A DNA stretch of 64,000 nt from an uncultured Oscillospiraceae bacterium. Its GTDB lineage: Bacteria; Bacillota; Clostridia; Oscillospirales; Ruminococcaceae. Position numbers and translations under genes: made by a program. The stretch covers positions 62,001 through 126,000 of the forward strand of contig CAKSLF010000004.1 in the NCBI GenBank assembly GCA_934466455.1. The letters run 5' to 3'. This document shows positions 8,394 to 16,079 of the stretch, piece after piece (position 1 is the first letter of the stretch; the number at the start of each line of letters is the position of its first letter). Below the pieces are notes generated by a model. That model saw only the letters and a program-made list of their open reading frames with translations, did not search any database and was not told the origin of the DNA.

Positions 8394-8590
8394 TCAAGAG
8401 AAGCGTAAGCCCGCATAAACACTGGGTTTTAGGCTCTTAAATTCTCGATTTGATAGCAAAATGATAGCAAACTGTAAAACGACTTTATTCTAAATGTTCT
8501 ATCGGTTTGCAGGTACAATTATCTTAATACTATAAAAGGCATTACTGACTTTCGCAGTCGGTAATGCCTTTTTTGCGTTTTCTATTATAT
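8394..8590. repeat. Element left end, copy 1
   Basis: About 200 bases closely matching 19562-19745. It contains a hairpin-forming CCCGCATAAACACTGGG, the arm-type pair GATAGCAAAAT / GATAGCAAACT (8452-8473, 72 bases from the core) and a terminator. The copy spacing from core to arm repeats is the same (72 bases) at both junctions. Confidence 0.75.
8534..8575. terminator. Terminator in element left end, copy 1
   Basis: A 17-base stem, 8534-8550 with 8556-8572, has A-tract and T-tract on either side and can work in both directions. It ends the repressor message and blocks readthrough from element 1. Confidence 0.85.
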
Positions 8591-8596
8591 CCTGTT

Positions 8597-9061
8597 TTAC
8601 TTACGAGAATTGAAAGCTACGCTTTCGGGGTAGTTATATCTCCAGTTATCGTATTCTTCTTTTGTGATTTCTCCGTTTTTGAACTTTTCCGCTTGTTCCT
8701 GCCAAGCGGAAAACATATCAAACATTGTAAGATAGTTTGTTCCCATACCCTTATCAAGGCGTATGCAAAGCTCGTCATCAAGTTTATCAATACGGAAACC
8801 GTATAAATCTTCAAGAGTAAACAGTGTGTGCATTAAGCCGTTGTAGTTGTCAATATCCGGCACAGTTAAAGCACTTGTCGATACGCCAAACACATTTGCA
8901 AGATTGTTTGTTAAATCAGCCTTTGGTGTTCTTGACCCTGATTCATACTGTGCCATACGAATGTCTGCGGTTTTCTCCGGAAAGCCCACCTGCATACCGA
9001 GATATTTTTGAGTCATACCTTTTAAATTTCTAAAAAATCTTATTCTTTCGCCGATAGCCAT
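8597..9061 (-). CDS. XRE-family repressor of element 2
   Basis: A 154-residue regulator. The N-terminal half is a Cro/CI-type helix-turn-helix (MAIGERIRFFRN at the start, then MAQYESGSRTPK). The C-terminal half, with MFDMFSAWQEQAEKFKNGEI, is specific to this element family. It is read divergently from the excisionase-integrase operon and would control it. The paralogue at 20588-21067 is highly similar over its whole length, which shows the two elements are close relatives. Confidence 0.85.
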   Translation of the reverse strand: MAIGERIRFFRNLKGMTQKYLGMQVGFPEKTADIRMAQYESGSRTPKADLTNNLANVFGVSTSALTVPDIDNYNGLMHTLFTLEDLYGFRIDKLDDELCIRLDKGMGTNYLTMFDMFSAWQEQAEKFKNGEITKEEYDNWRYNYPESVAFNSRK

Positions 9062-9091
9062 ACTATAGCTCCTCTCACTTTACTATTAAAT

Positions 9092-9121
9092 ATCATAGCA
9101 TAACAAGTTAAGCGATGTCAA
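9092..9121 (-). promoter_or_regulatory. Promoter of the element 2 repressor
   Basis: On the minus strand, TTGACA (9121-9116), an 18-base spacer and TATGAT (9097-9092). The mirrored half-sites TGTCAAGTG (9116-9124) and CACTTGACA (9161-9169) overlap the -35 boxes of the two divergent promoters and could be repressor operators. Confidence 0.7.
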
Positions 9122-9163
9122 GTGACATAAAACAAAAAAGTTTAATATTTTTGTGAAAACCAC

Positions 9164-9192
9164 TTGACATAACGGAATATGTTTAGTATAAT
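9164..9192 (+). promoter_or_regulatory. Promoter of the excisionase-integrase operon, element 2
   Basis: Consensus TTGACA (9164-9169), 17-base spacer, TATAAT (9187-9192). The same promoter is conserved in element 3 at 21171-21199. Confidence 0.85.
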
Positions 9193-9198
9193 CATTAA

Positions 9199-9326
9199 GC
9201 AAATAGCGTTAAGTTGTTTGCGAAAATTGAATAACCGTCATACATCACGGTAATGGTGTATCCGCTCGGGCAAATCGGAATGCGGTCAGAAAGTTCTCCG
9301 ACACTAAATAAATATGAAAATATAAA
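9199..9326 (+). promoter_or_regulatory. Conserved structured leader RNA, copy 1
   Basis: The untranslated leader between promoter and excisionase-like gene is conserved with element 3 (21206-21336). Hairpin 1 is GCAAAT...GTTTGC. Hairpin 2 has arms ATACA (9240-9244) and TGTAT (9257-9261) around the invariant loop TCACGGTAATGG; in copy 2 the arms are GTGCG and CGTAC, so pairing is kept by paired base changes. A third stem starts at CCGC near 9262. No known RNA family is recognised. Confidence 0.55.
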
Positions 9327-9344
9327 AATGAAAGGACGATGTTA

Positions 9345-9542
9345 ATGTCAAATAAAATGTTTATGCGTGTTGAAGATGTGGCAGAAGAAATGGGCGTTTC
9401 CGTTTCTTACGCTTACAAACTTATACGCAAATTAAATAAGGAATTACAGTCAACCGGGTGTATTACAATTCCCGGCAGAATTGACCGTAAATTCTTTCAC
9501 GAAAAATTTTACTCAACCAAAACGACTGAAAGGAGCGATTAA
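9345..9542 (+). CDS. Excisionase-like helix-turn-helix protein
   Basis: A 65-residue DNA-binding protein with a MerR/excisionase-like helix-turn-helix (VEDVAEEMGVSVSYAYKLIR). It directly precedes the integrase and probably directs excision. The ATG at 9345 is preferred: AAAGGA at 9331-9336 is eight bases away, while the ATG at 9339 is only two bases from it. Its homologue in element 3 begins at 21354. Confidence 0.75.
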   Translation: MSNKMFMRVEDVAEEMGVSVSYAYKLIRKLNKELQSTGCITIPGRIDRKFFHEKFYSTKTTERSD

Positions 9543-9543
9543 A

Positions 9544-10623
9544 ATGGGAGCATTTAAAAATGAAAAAAACGGAACTTGGTATGTGCAGTTCCGTTACACC
9601 GATTGGCAAGGCTTGCGACAGCAAAAATTAAAGCGTGGCTTTGCCACCAAACGAGAGGCACAGGAGTGGGAACGAGCATTTCTGACAGAAAAGAAAGCCG
9701 ATGTCACTATGCCATTTAAGACTTTTACGGAATTGTACGAAAAAGATGTTCGACCGAAGTTAAAGGAAAACACTTGGCTTACCAAAGAGCATATTATTAA
9801 AACTAAAATATTGCCGTATTTCGAGCATAAGCGATTGTGTGATATATCGGCAAAAGATGTAATCGCTTGGCAAAATGAGATGAGAAAAATGACTAATTCA
9901 AGCGGAGATCCGCTTTCACAGGGGTATTTAAAGACTATTCATAACCAGTTAAGTTCCTTATTTAATCACGCAATTAAGATTTATGGTTTAAGATTAAATC
10001 CGGCATCTACAGTCGGCAATATGGGCAAGGAAGAACGCAAGGAAATGAATTACTGGACTGTGGAGGAATACAGTAAATTTTCTGATGAAATGATGGATAA
10101 GCCGCTTTCTTACTATGCGTTTCAAATGCTTTATTGGACAGGTATCCGTGTAGGTGAATTGCTTGCTTTAACCGCAGGTGATTTCGATTTCAAGAACAAT
10201 ATGCTTACAATCAATAAATCTTATCAAAGATTACACGGAGAAGATGTTATCACCACCCCGAAAACCGAAAAGAGCAATCGAACAATAAAAATGCCGCAGT
10301 TTTTATGTGATGAAATGCAAGAATATTTGAAAATGTTTTATTCGCCGAATGACAGCGACAGGATATTTCCTATTTCAAAAAGCTATCTTCATCACGAAAT
10401 GGACAGAGGCTCAAAAGTCGCAGGTGTAAAGCGTATTCGTATTCACGATTTAAGACATTCGCATGTTTCGCTTTTAATAAATCAAGGTTATCAAGCCGCC
10501 GCTATTGCTGATAGAGTCGGTCACGAAACCGTAGAAATTACCGACAGATATACACATATATATCCGTCAAAACAAAATGAAATGGCAAATACGCTTGATG
10601 AATTATGGAAGGAGAGAAAGTAA
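9544..10623 (+). CDS. int: Tyrosine-type site-specific integrase
   Basis: A 359-residue phage-type integrase that would catalyse insertion and excision at the guaA-type core. It has an AP2-like arm-binding N-terminus (about 1-55), a SAM-like core-binding domain (about 60-160) and the catalytic domain, with R202 (TGIRVGE), K240, H301-x-x-R304 (HDLRHSH), H327 (GHE) and nucleophile Y336 all present. The ATG at 9544 follows GAAAGGAG; an earlier in-frame start would overlap the excisionase-like gene and lacks a ribosome site. All catalytic residues are intact, so the enzyme should be active. Confidence 0.93.
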   Translation: MGAFKNEKNGTWYVQFRYTDWQGLRQQKLKRGFATKREAQEWERAFLTEKKADVTMPFKTFTELYEKDVRPKLKENTWLTKEHIIKTKILPYFEHKRLCDISAKDVIAWQNEMRKMTNSSGDPLSQGYLKTIHNQLSSLFNHAIKIYGLRLNPASTVGNMGKEERKEMNYWTVEEYSKFSDEMMDKPLSYYAFQMLYWTGIRVGELLALTAGDFDFKNNMLTINKSYQRLHGEDVITTPKTEKSNRTIKMPQFLCDEMQEYLKMFYSPNDSDRIFPISKSYLHHEMDRGSKVAGVKRIRIHDLRHSHVSLLINQGYQAAAIADRVGHETVEITDRYTHIYPSKQNEMANTLDELWKERK

Positions 10624-10624
10624 T

Positions 10625-10951
10625 ATGTCACTGAAAAATAAAGATGAACACAACCGTTGGAGAAATAAGAACGTAGCGTTTAGAGTTTCGCCTGAAGAAT
10701 GGGAGCAGATTGAACGCTATGTTCAGTTATCGGGTTTAACAAAACAGGACTATATCACAAGGCGACTTACCGACAAAAAAGTTGTAGTTCAAGGCAATCC
10801 GAGAGTATACAAAGCTTTGCGTAATAATCTTGCAGATGTACTTACGGAATTACAGAGGATTGAAAACGGCGGTGAAGTCAATGACGAATTGCTTGATTTA
10901 ATCGAAATGATTGCCGATATTCTCGGCGGATTAAAGGAGGTTTTAGAATGA
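10625..10951 (+). CDS. MobC-like mobilization accessory protein
   Basis: A 108-residue protein with a ribbon-helix-helix-like N-terminus (VAFRVSPEEWEQIERYV, then GLTKQDYITRRL). This is the pattern of MobC/plasmid mobilization relaxosome proteins. It starts just after the integrase stop with AAGGAG ten bases upstream and overlaps the ATPase gene by four bases. It probably binds oriT and assists the relaxase at 12346-13506. Confidence 0.7.
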   Translation: MSLKNKDEHNRWRNKNVAFRVSPEEWEQIERYVQLSGLTKQDYITRRLTDKKVVVQGNPRVYKALRNNLADVLTELQRIENGGEVNDELLDLIEMIADILGGLKEVLE

Positions 10952-12099
10952 CAGAAAAAGAAAAGACCGCTCCGATTGCATCTGTTGGCGCAGATACGGA
11001 GCAGTCAATCCTAAAACAAACTAACAACAGTATAACTGATTTTAACGAAAATGACAAGAGTTTAGATGATTATCTTGAAGAAATGCAAAAAGAATTTTTG
11101 CAACAGCTCGATCCATCACATTTGAAAACGATTTCTATGCGTGAGTTATATAACACGGTGTATCAAAGCAAACCGCCGCTGATTGACAGTTTGCTTTATC
11201 CCGGAACATATATCTTTGCAGGAGCACCAAAACTCGGCAAAAGTTTTCTTATGGCACAGCTTGCCTATCACATCAGCACAGGCACATCGCTTTGGAATTT
11301 TGATGTGAAAAAAGGAACAGTATTGTACCTTGCTCTTGAAGATGATTACCACAGATTGCAGGAAAGATTGTACAGGATGTTCGGAACAGAAAGTGCGGAT
11401 AATTTGTACTTCTCTGTTTCGGCGGGTCAACTTGGAAATGGACTTGATGAACAGCTTACAAGATTTATGACTGAACACCCCGATACAAAATTGATTATCA
11501 TAGATACTCTTCAAAAGGTGCGTGAAATGGGCGGAGATAATTATAGTTACGCAAACGATTATGAGATTATCACAAGGCTTAAAAAGTTTTCGGACAGTTA
11601 CGGAATATGTTTGCTGCTTGTTCATCATACACGTAAGCAAAACTCCGATGACAAGTTTGATATGATTTCGGGAACTAACGGATTGCTTGGCGCCGCCGAC
11701 GGTGGCTTTATTTTACGGAAAGAAAAACGAACAAGCAATTCGGCAACGCTTGAAGTTTCAGGCAGAGATCAGCCGGACCAAAAGATTTATCTTAATCGTA
11801 ATCCCGAAGCCCTTGTGTAGGAACTTGAGAGAACCGAAACGGAACTTTGGAAGTTACCGCCCGAACCATTACTTGAAAATATCGCCGGCAAAATCACAAA
11901 TGAAAATCCAAAATGGTATGGCAGTCCGACAGAACTTGTTGAATTTCTCGGCGTTGATATGAAAGCAAATGCATTGACTATGAAGTTGAATATTAACGCA
12001 GGGCGTTTGTTTAACGAGCATGGAATAAGTTATCAAAACAAACGCTGTCACGATGGGCGTAAAGTTAGTTTGACTTATGAACAGCGTGACGATATGTGA
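10948..12099 (+). pseudogene. RecA-fold AAA ATPase (RepA-like), interrupted by an in-frame amber codon
   Basis: The reading frame runs 383 codons but has TAG at 11818-11820, after residue 290. Upstream are a Walker A GAPKLGKS (residues 92-99), a Walker B LIIIDT and LLLVHHTRK, as in RepA/DnaB-like ATPases of mobilizable elements. The frame continues without loss of family character (ELERTETELWK, then GSPTELVEFL) to TGA at 12097. Family members usually have Trp here, and TGG to TAG is a single change. Either a truncated 290-residue ATPase is made, or readthrough gives the full protein. Confidence 0.72.
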
Positions 12100-12345
12100 C
12101 GGTTGTGTCGCTGTTTTAGGCGGTGGTAAAATCACCGTCACTATCGACGCAGACCGACACGGATAAAGTTTAGACGGGGTGCAGGGTGTCCTTTTCAAAG
12201 GACAGCCCATGCCCTTCGAAGAGCGCAAAACCTGCTTGCAGGTTGCATTTTTGATGGCTCCGCTGTCAAAAGTGCTTTTGCGTTACTCTTGACAAGAGTA
12301 ACAGAACCGAGGACGAGCAAGTTTATGAGATTGGAGGTATAACTT
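12100..12345 (+). other. oriT: Candidate oriT region of element 2
   Basis: This gene-free stretch before the relaxase contains CAAAAG (12268-12273) / CTTTTG (12275-12280) and the hairpin GTTACTCTT (12282-12290) / AAGAGTAAC (12294-12302). Segments such as GGGTGCAGG resemble the region before the first relaxase (1-326). The position suggests oriT, but no clear TAGTG/TTA nick motif is visible. Confidence 0.45.
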
Positions 12346-13506
12346 ATGCAAAGAACGATAAGCGCAATGGTAGGTAAAGGCTCAGTTAATCATAACAGCC
12401 GCAAGTTCAAGGCTGAAAATGTTGACGGTGAGCGTAGTCACCTTAACATTGATTACTGCAACGAGCCGATAAAGAAAATCTACCACGAATTGTTTGATGA
12501 AGCACTTAAAAGATACAACGAAAAGCAGACAAGAGCCGACCGCAGAATAGAAAACTACTATGAAAAAATTAGAAATTCAAAGCAGGAAAAGCCGTTCCAC
12601 GAACTGATTTTGCAGATTGGCGATAAGGAAAATATGAGCGCCGAAAGCGAAAACGGACAGCTTGCACGGCAAGCTTTAGATGAGTATTACCGTGGATTTC
12701 AAGAGCGAAATCCTAACCTAAAAGTGTTCTCGGCTCATCTGCATATGGACGAGGCAACGCCCCATTTGCACATTGATTTTGTTCCGTTCACAACCGGCAG
12801 TAAGCGTGGACTTGATACAAGAGTATCACTAAAACAAGCGTTAGCCGCACAAGGTTTCAAAGGCGGAACTCGTGGAGATATCGAGTGGAATCAATGGGTG
12901 AGCGCAGAAAAATCCGCACTTGCATTCGTTATGGAACGGCACGGAATTGAATGGGAACATAAAGGCTCGCACGAAAAACATCTGTCTGTTCTTGATTACA
13001 AAAAGCAAGAACGAGAAAAAGAAATTACGGTATTGGATAACAAACTTGCCGAAAAGCAAGACGAATTTCGTGTTATGATTGACCGCATTGAGAACTTTGA
13101 CAATGGCGAAAGAGCGTTGCAAAATCTTGATGAAAGTATAATGAAAGAGCCCGAATATCAGCTGACTGAACCGCCAGCAATGATGTCGGCAAGAACTTAT
13201 AAGGCAAAATTTGTAGAGCCTCTTGTAGCCCGATTTAAGTCGCTAATCAGCACCTTATTTGCACGATATTTTAAGGCTGTGGACAGCTACCACAGGTTAA
13301 ACATTACAAACGGCAACCTCTATCGTGAGAACGAAATGTTATCGAAAATCAACAGTAAGCTGAAAAGCGAAAATGAAAATCTGCGTTCAGAGGTCAAAGA
13401 TTACAAACTTTTGCGTAAAGTTTTCGGGCATAAACAGATTGACGAGTTGCTTGAACAGGCAAGAAATATCAAAGGTCGCAAGCGTGAAAACCCACGCTCA
13501 AGATAA
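12346..13506 (+). CDS. mobV: MobV/Pre family relaxase of element 2
   Basis: A 386-residue relaxase. The N-terminus has the GSVNHNSRKF segment. The catalytic and metal region is HLHMDEATPHLHIDF at residues 131-145, the typical HxDExTPHxH signature. The C-terminal part, from about residue 215, is largely coiled coil. A TTGGAGGT ribosome site precedes the start. It would act on the oriT just upstream and is followed by tnpV. It belongs to a different MobV branch from the one at 327-1580. Confidence 0.9.
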   Translation: MQRTISAMVGKGSVNHNSRKFKAENVDGERSHLNIDYCNEPIKKIYHELFDEALKRYNEKQTRADRRIENYYEKIRNSKQEKPFHELILQIGDKENMSAESENGQLARQALDEYYRGFQERNPNLKVFSAHLHMDEATPHLHIDFVPFTTGSKRGLDTRVSLKQALAAQGFKGGTRGDIEWNQWVSAEKSALAFVMERHGIEWEHKGSHEKHLSVLDYKKQEREKEITVLDNKLAEKQDEFRVMIDRIENFDNGERALQNLDESIMKEPEYQLTEPPAMMSARTYKAKFVEPLVARFKSLISTLFARYFKAVDSYHRLNITNGNLYRENEMLSKINSKLKSENENLRSEVKDYKLLRKVFGHKQIDELLEQARNIKGRKRENPRSR

Positions 13507-13530
13507 ATAAATTTTTGGAGGTAAAACAAA

Positions 13531-13911
13531 ATGGCAAACACAATTTTTGAAAAGCAAGGCGGTACTTATACGCAAGTGGGCGACTATATGTTGCCCGATT
13601 TACTACCGGCGGAAGAAGAAAAGGAAGCGAATATCGGCGTTTGGGCAATGAGGCATAAACGGTATTTGAAGCAAAATCACAAGGTGCGTTACTACAATTT
13701 GCTGACAAGCGGTAAGCTCAATTCATATCTTGCAGATATTGAACAGCAAGCTCAAGACCTTTTTATCCGGCTGGTAAAAGACCTCGCCGAAAAAGAAGAT
13801 GTAACCGAGGAACTCAAAGCAAGCGATATGATGTTGTGGGTGCAAAAGATGAATAATGTTCGTAATCGTGCAATGGAAATTTTAAATGCGGAATTGATTT
13901 ACACGGTATAA
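13531..13911 (+). CDS. TnpV family protein of element 2
   Basis: A 126-residue TnpV protein, close homologue of 1590-1970, with the same ends and motifs (NLLTSGK, DIEQQAQ, DMMLWV). TTTTGGAGG precedes the start. It is the last backbone gene before the cargo. Function is unknown. Confidence 0.8.
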   Translation: MANTIFEKQGGTYTQVGDYMLPDLLPAEEEKEANIGVWAMRHKRYLKQNHKVRYYNLLTSGKLNSYLADIEQQAQDLFIRLVKDLAEKEDVTEELKASDMMLWVQKMNNVRNRAMEILNAELIYTV

Positions 13912-13920
13912 ACGCAACAT

Positions 13921-13952
13921 CGGCAGGGCGAAATCCCTGCCGTATTTTTTTT
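13921..13952 (+). terminator. Intrinsic terminator after second tnpV
   Basis: CGGCAGGG (13921-13928) pairs with CCCTGCCG (13935-13942), followed by a run of eight or more T. It is nearly the same as the hairpin at 1980-2011. Confidence 0.85.
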
Positions 13953-13985
13953 GATGCTATTTCCGATTTGTTTAGTTATAGGTAT

Positions 13986-14021
13986 AAAAGTATTGCATTT
14001 GCAGTACTTTTATGATATAAT
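13986..14021 (+). promoter_or_regulatory. Promoter and overlapping operator of the methylase operon
   Basis: TTGCAT (13993-13998), 17-base spacer, TATAAT (14016-14021). An inverted repeat AAAAGTATTGCA (13986-13997) / TGCAGTACTTTT (14000-14011), with one mismatch, covers the -35 box. Binding there by the small HTH protein just downstream would give autoregulation. Confidence 0.65.
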
Positions 14022-14046
14022 CACAACATATTAAGGAGTGATGGAT

Positions 14047-14262
14047 TTGTCTTTTACATATAAGCCACTATGGAAGTTGTTAATTGATAAGGAAATGACC
14101 AAAAAACAACTGATGGAAGAAACCAACATATCAAAATCCACAATGGATAAAATGGGAAGAAACGAGAAAGTGTCAATGGAAATATTAGATAGATTGTGCT
14201 CTCATTTTTCATGCGATGTTTCCGATATTATTGAACATATTGACGAGGTTGAAAAGCAATGA
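14047..14262 (+). CDS. Small XRE-type regulator of the methylase operon
   Basis: About 71 residues, a Cro/CI-type helix-turn-helix (YozG-like) with MTKKQLMEETNISKSTMDKM. The TTG at 14047 sits eight bases after AAGGAG and gives MSFTYKPLWKLL, which fits the family start; GTG 14038 and ATG 14041 overlap or crowd the ribosome site. The gene overlaps the next methylase by four bases and probably controls this restriction-modification operon. Confidence 0.7.
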   Translation: MSFTYKPLWKLLIDKEMTKKQLMEETNISKSTMDKMGRNEKVSMEILDRLCSHFSCDVSDIIEHIDEVEKQ

Positions 14263-15263
14263 ATTATATAGGGTCCAAATATTCACTTCTTGATTTTATT
14301 CATAGAACGATATCGTCTGTTACCGGTTACAAGTCAGGTGATGATTATATTTTTGCAGATTTGTTTGCGGGGACCGGGGTTGTAGGAGCGAGTTATAGAA
14401 AAGAAGGCTGTAAGGTCATTTCAAATGATATTCAATACTATAGCTATGTAATTAATAAATATTTAATTGAGGGATCAGAAAATATAGACGAATCATTGAT
14501 AAGCAGTTTGGATTTATTGGAAGATGTTGATGGCTTCATATTTGAAAATTATTGTGCAGGTTCAGGTAGTGGTAGAAACTATTTTACAGATAGCAATGGT
14601 AAAAAATGTGATGCTATAAGGATAGAGATCGAAAGACTTTTTAGTCAAAATTTGATATCTGAAGAAACATATTTTGGGCTTTTGGCAGGTCTTGTGAATT
14701 CGATGGATAAGTACGCAAATACTGCATCGGTATATGGAGCCTTTCTTAAGCACATAAAAAAATCGGCTCAAAAACAATTTAAGTTAGAGTTACTGCCAAG
14801 AATTCAGGGACCAAAAGGAGAAGCTTATAATGAGGATGTTAATAAACTGATAACGAGAATTCACGGGGATGTTTTATATCTTGATCCGCCATATAATGCT
14901 AGACAATATTGCTCAAATTATCACGTCCTTGAAACTATTGCACGATATGATTATCCTGAGCTGAAAGGCAAAACCGGTTTGAGAGAGCCCAATGGACAGA
15001 AAAGCAAGTATTGTTCTAAGAGAACATTGGAAAGTGAATTTGAAAATTTGATTGCTAATGCGAATTTTAGATACATCTTTTTAAGCTATAATAATGAAGG
15101 CTTAATGAATGTGGATGCAATAAAAAATATAATGTCGAGATACGGAACATATAGATGTTTCACTCAATCTTATAGGCGATTTAAGGCGGATAAAGACGAA
15201 AACAGAAATATTTCGGGAAAAGAAACGACTGAGTATTTGCATTGTTTAATAAAAGAGGAATGA
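14259..15263 (+). CDS. D12-class DNA adenine methyltransferase
   Basis: A 334-residue N6-adenine methylase. NYIGSK at the N-terminus and DLFAGTGVVG (about residues 34-43) form the AdoMet site, and LYLDPPYNARQY (near residue 210) holds the catalytic DPPY. It is a single-domain relative of the first half of the fused methylase at 4633-6498, sharing TASVYGAFLK-like segments. It forms a two-methylase operon with the next gene (one-base gap), suggesting an asymmetric recognition site with one enzyme per strand. Confidence 0.88.
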   Translation: MNYIGSKYSLLDFIHRTISSVTGYKSGDDYIFADLFAGTGVVGASYRKEGCKVISNDIQYYSYVINKYLIEGSENIDESLISSLDLLEDVDGFIFENYCAGSGSGRNYFTDSNGKKCDAIRIEIERLFSQNLISEETYFGLLAGLVNSMDKYANTASVYGAFLKHIKKSAQKQFKLELLPRIQGPKGEAYNEDVNKLITRIHGDVLYLDPPYNARQYCSNYHVLETIARYDYPELKGKTGLREPNGQKSKYCSKRTLESEFENLIANANFRYIFLSYNNEGLMNVDAIKNIMSRYGTYRCFTQSYRRFKADKDENRNISGKETTEYLHCLIKEE

Positions 15264-15264
15264 A

Positions 15265-16053
15265 ATGGGAAAATATAATGATTTAGACTTATCTCAATGG
15301 AGAGAATACACGGACATCGAAACGGATTCTTTGTGGATAATCGACAAAAGAGATAATAGCGGTGCGCATAGTGGACATTATCATGGAAATTTTGTTCCAC
15401 AAATTCCACATCAATTATTTTCTAGATATACCAAAAAAGGAGATTGGATTTTAGACCCATTTATGGGAAGTGGAACATCATTAATAGAAGCACAACGCAT
15501 GGGGAGAAATTCAATTGGAATAGAAATTCAACATGATGTTGCAAAAGAAGCTTATGACAGAATTAACACTGAAAAAAATGATGTTGCAAGAACAAAGGTT
15601 GTGGTTGCTGATAGTCAAACATGTGATATGAATAAGATATTACTATCAGAGGGCATAAACAAAGTACAGTTTGTAATAATGCATCCTCCATATTGGGATA
15701 TTGTGAAGTTTTCCGAAAATCCTAATGATTTGTCTAATTGTGACAGCATTAATGAGTTCTTGGATTCTTTTGGCAAAGTAATCGATAACTCATTAAGTGT
15801 TTTGGAGAAAAATAGATATTGTGCAGTTGTTATTGGCGATAAATACGCCAACAGTCAGGTAATTCCCCTTGGGTTCTACTGCATGAATTTGATGATGGAA
15901 AAAGACTTGCTTTTGAAAGCTATTTTAGTTAAAAACTTTGGTGAAACAAAAGGTAAATCAAATAAACAAGGCATTTGGCGATATCGTGCCTTAGCCAGCG
16001 ATTTCTACATATTCAAGCACGAATATATTTTCATATTCAAAAAGGTAAAGTGA
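15265..16053 (+). CDS. N4-cytosine/N6-adenine DNA methyltransferase
   Basis: A 262-residue methylase of the N4/N6 (PF01555-like) class. DPFMGSGT (about 73-80) is the AdoMet motif and MHPPYWD (about 140-146) the catalytic motif, with His in place of the more usual Ser or Asp before PPY. Motif order, with the catalytic motif second in a compact chain, should be checked against class beta and gamma enzymes. It is the partner of the D12 methylase in the operon. Its stop codon lies inside the terminator hairpin. Confidence 0.83.
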   Translation: MGKYNDLDLSQWREYTDIETDSLWIIDKRDNSGAHSGHYHGNFVPQIPHQLFSRYTKKGDWILDPFMGSGTSLIEAQRMGRNSIGIEIQHDVAKEAYDRINTEKNDVARTKVVVADSQTCDMNKILLSEGINKVQFVIMHPPYWDIVKFSENPNDLSNCDSINEFLDSFGKVIDNSLSVLEKNRYCAVVIGDKYANSQVIPLGFYCMNLMMEKDLLLKAILVKNFGETKGKSNKQGIWRYRALASDFYIFKHEYIFIFKKVK

Positions 16054-16079
16054 GAAAACATCACTTTACCTTTTTGAAT
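16035..16079. terminator. Bidirectional terminator between methylases and nucleases
   Basis: A perfect 19-base stem, 16035-16053 with 16061-16079, lies between the convergent methylase and nuclease genes and includes the ends of both. T-runs occur on both strands. Confidence 0.88.

Noticed and set aside
8380..8590. tRNA gene as attachment site at the element junction
   Set aside because: The junction cannot fold as a tRNA; the core instead matches the coding end of guaA.
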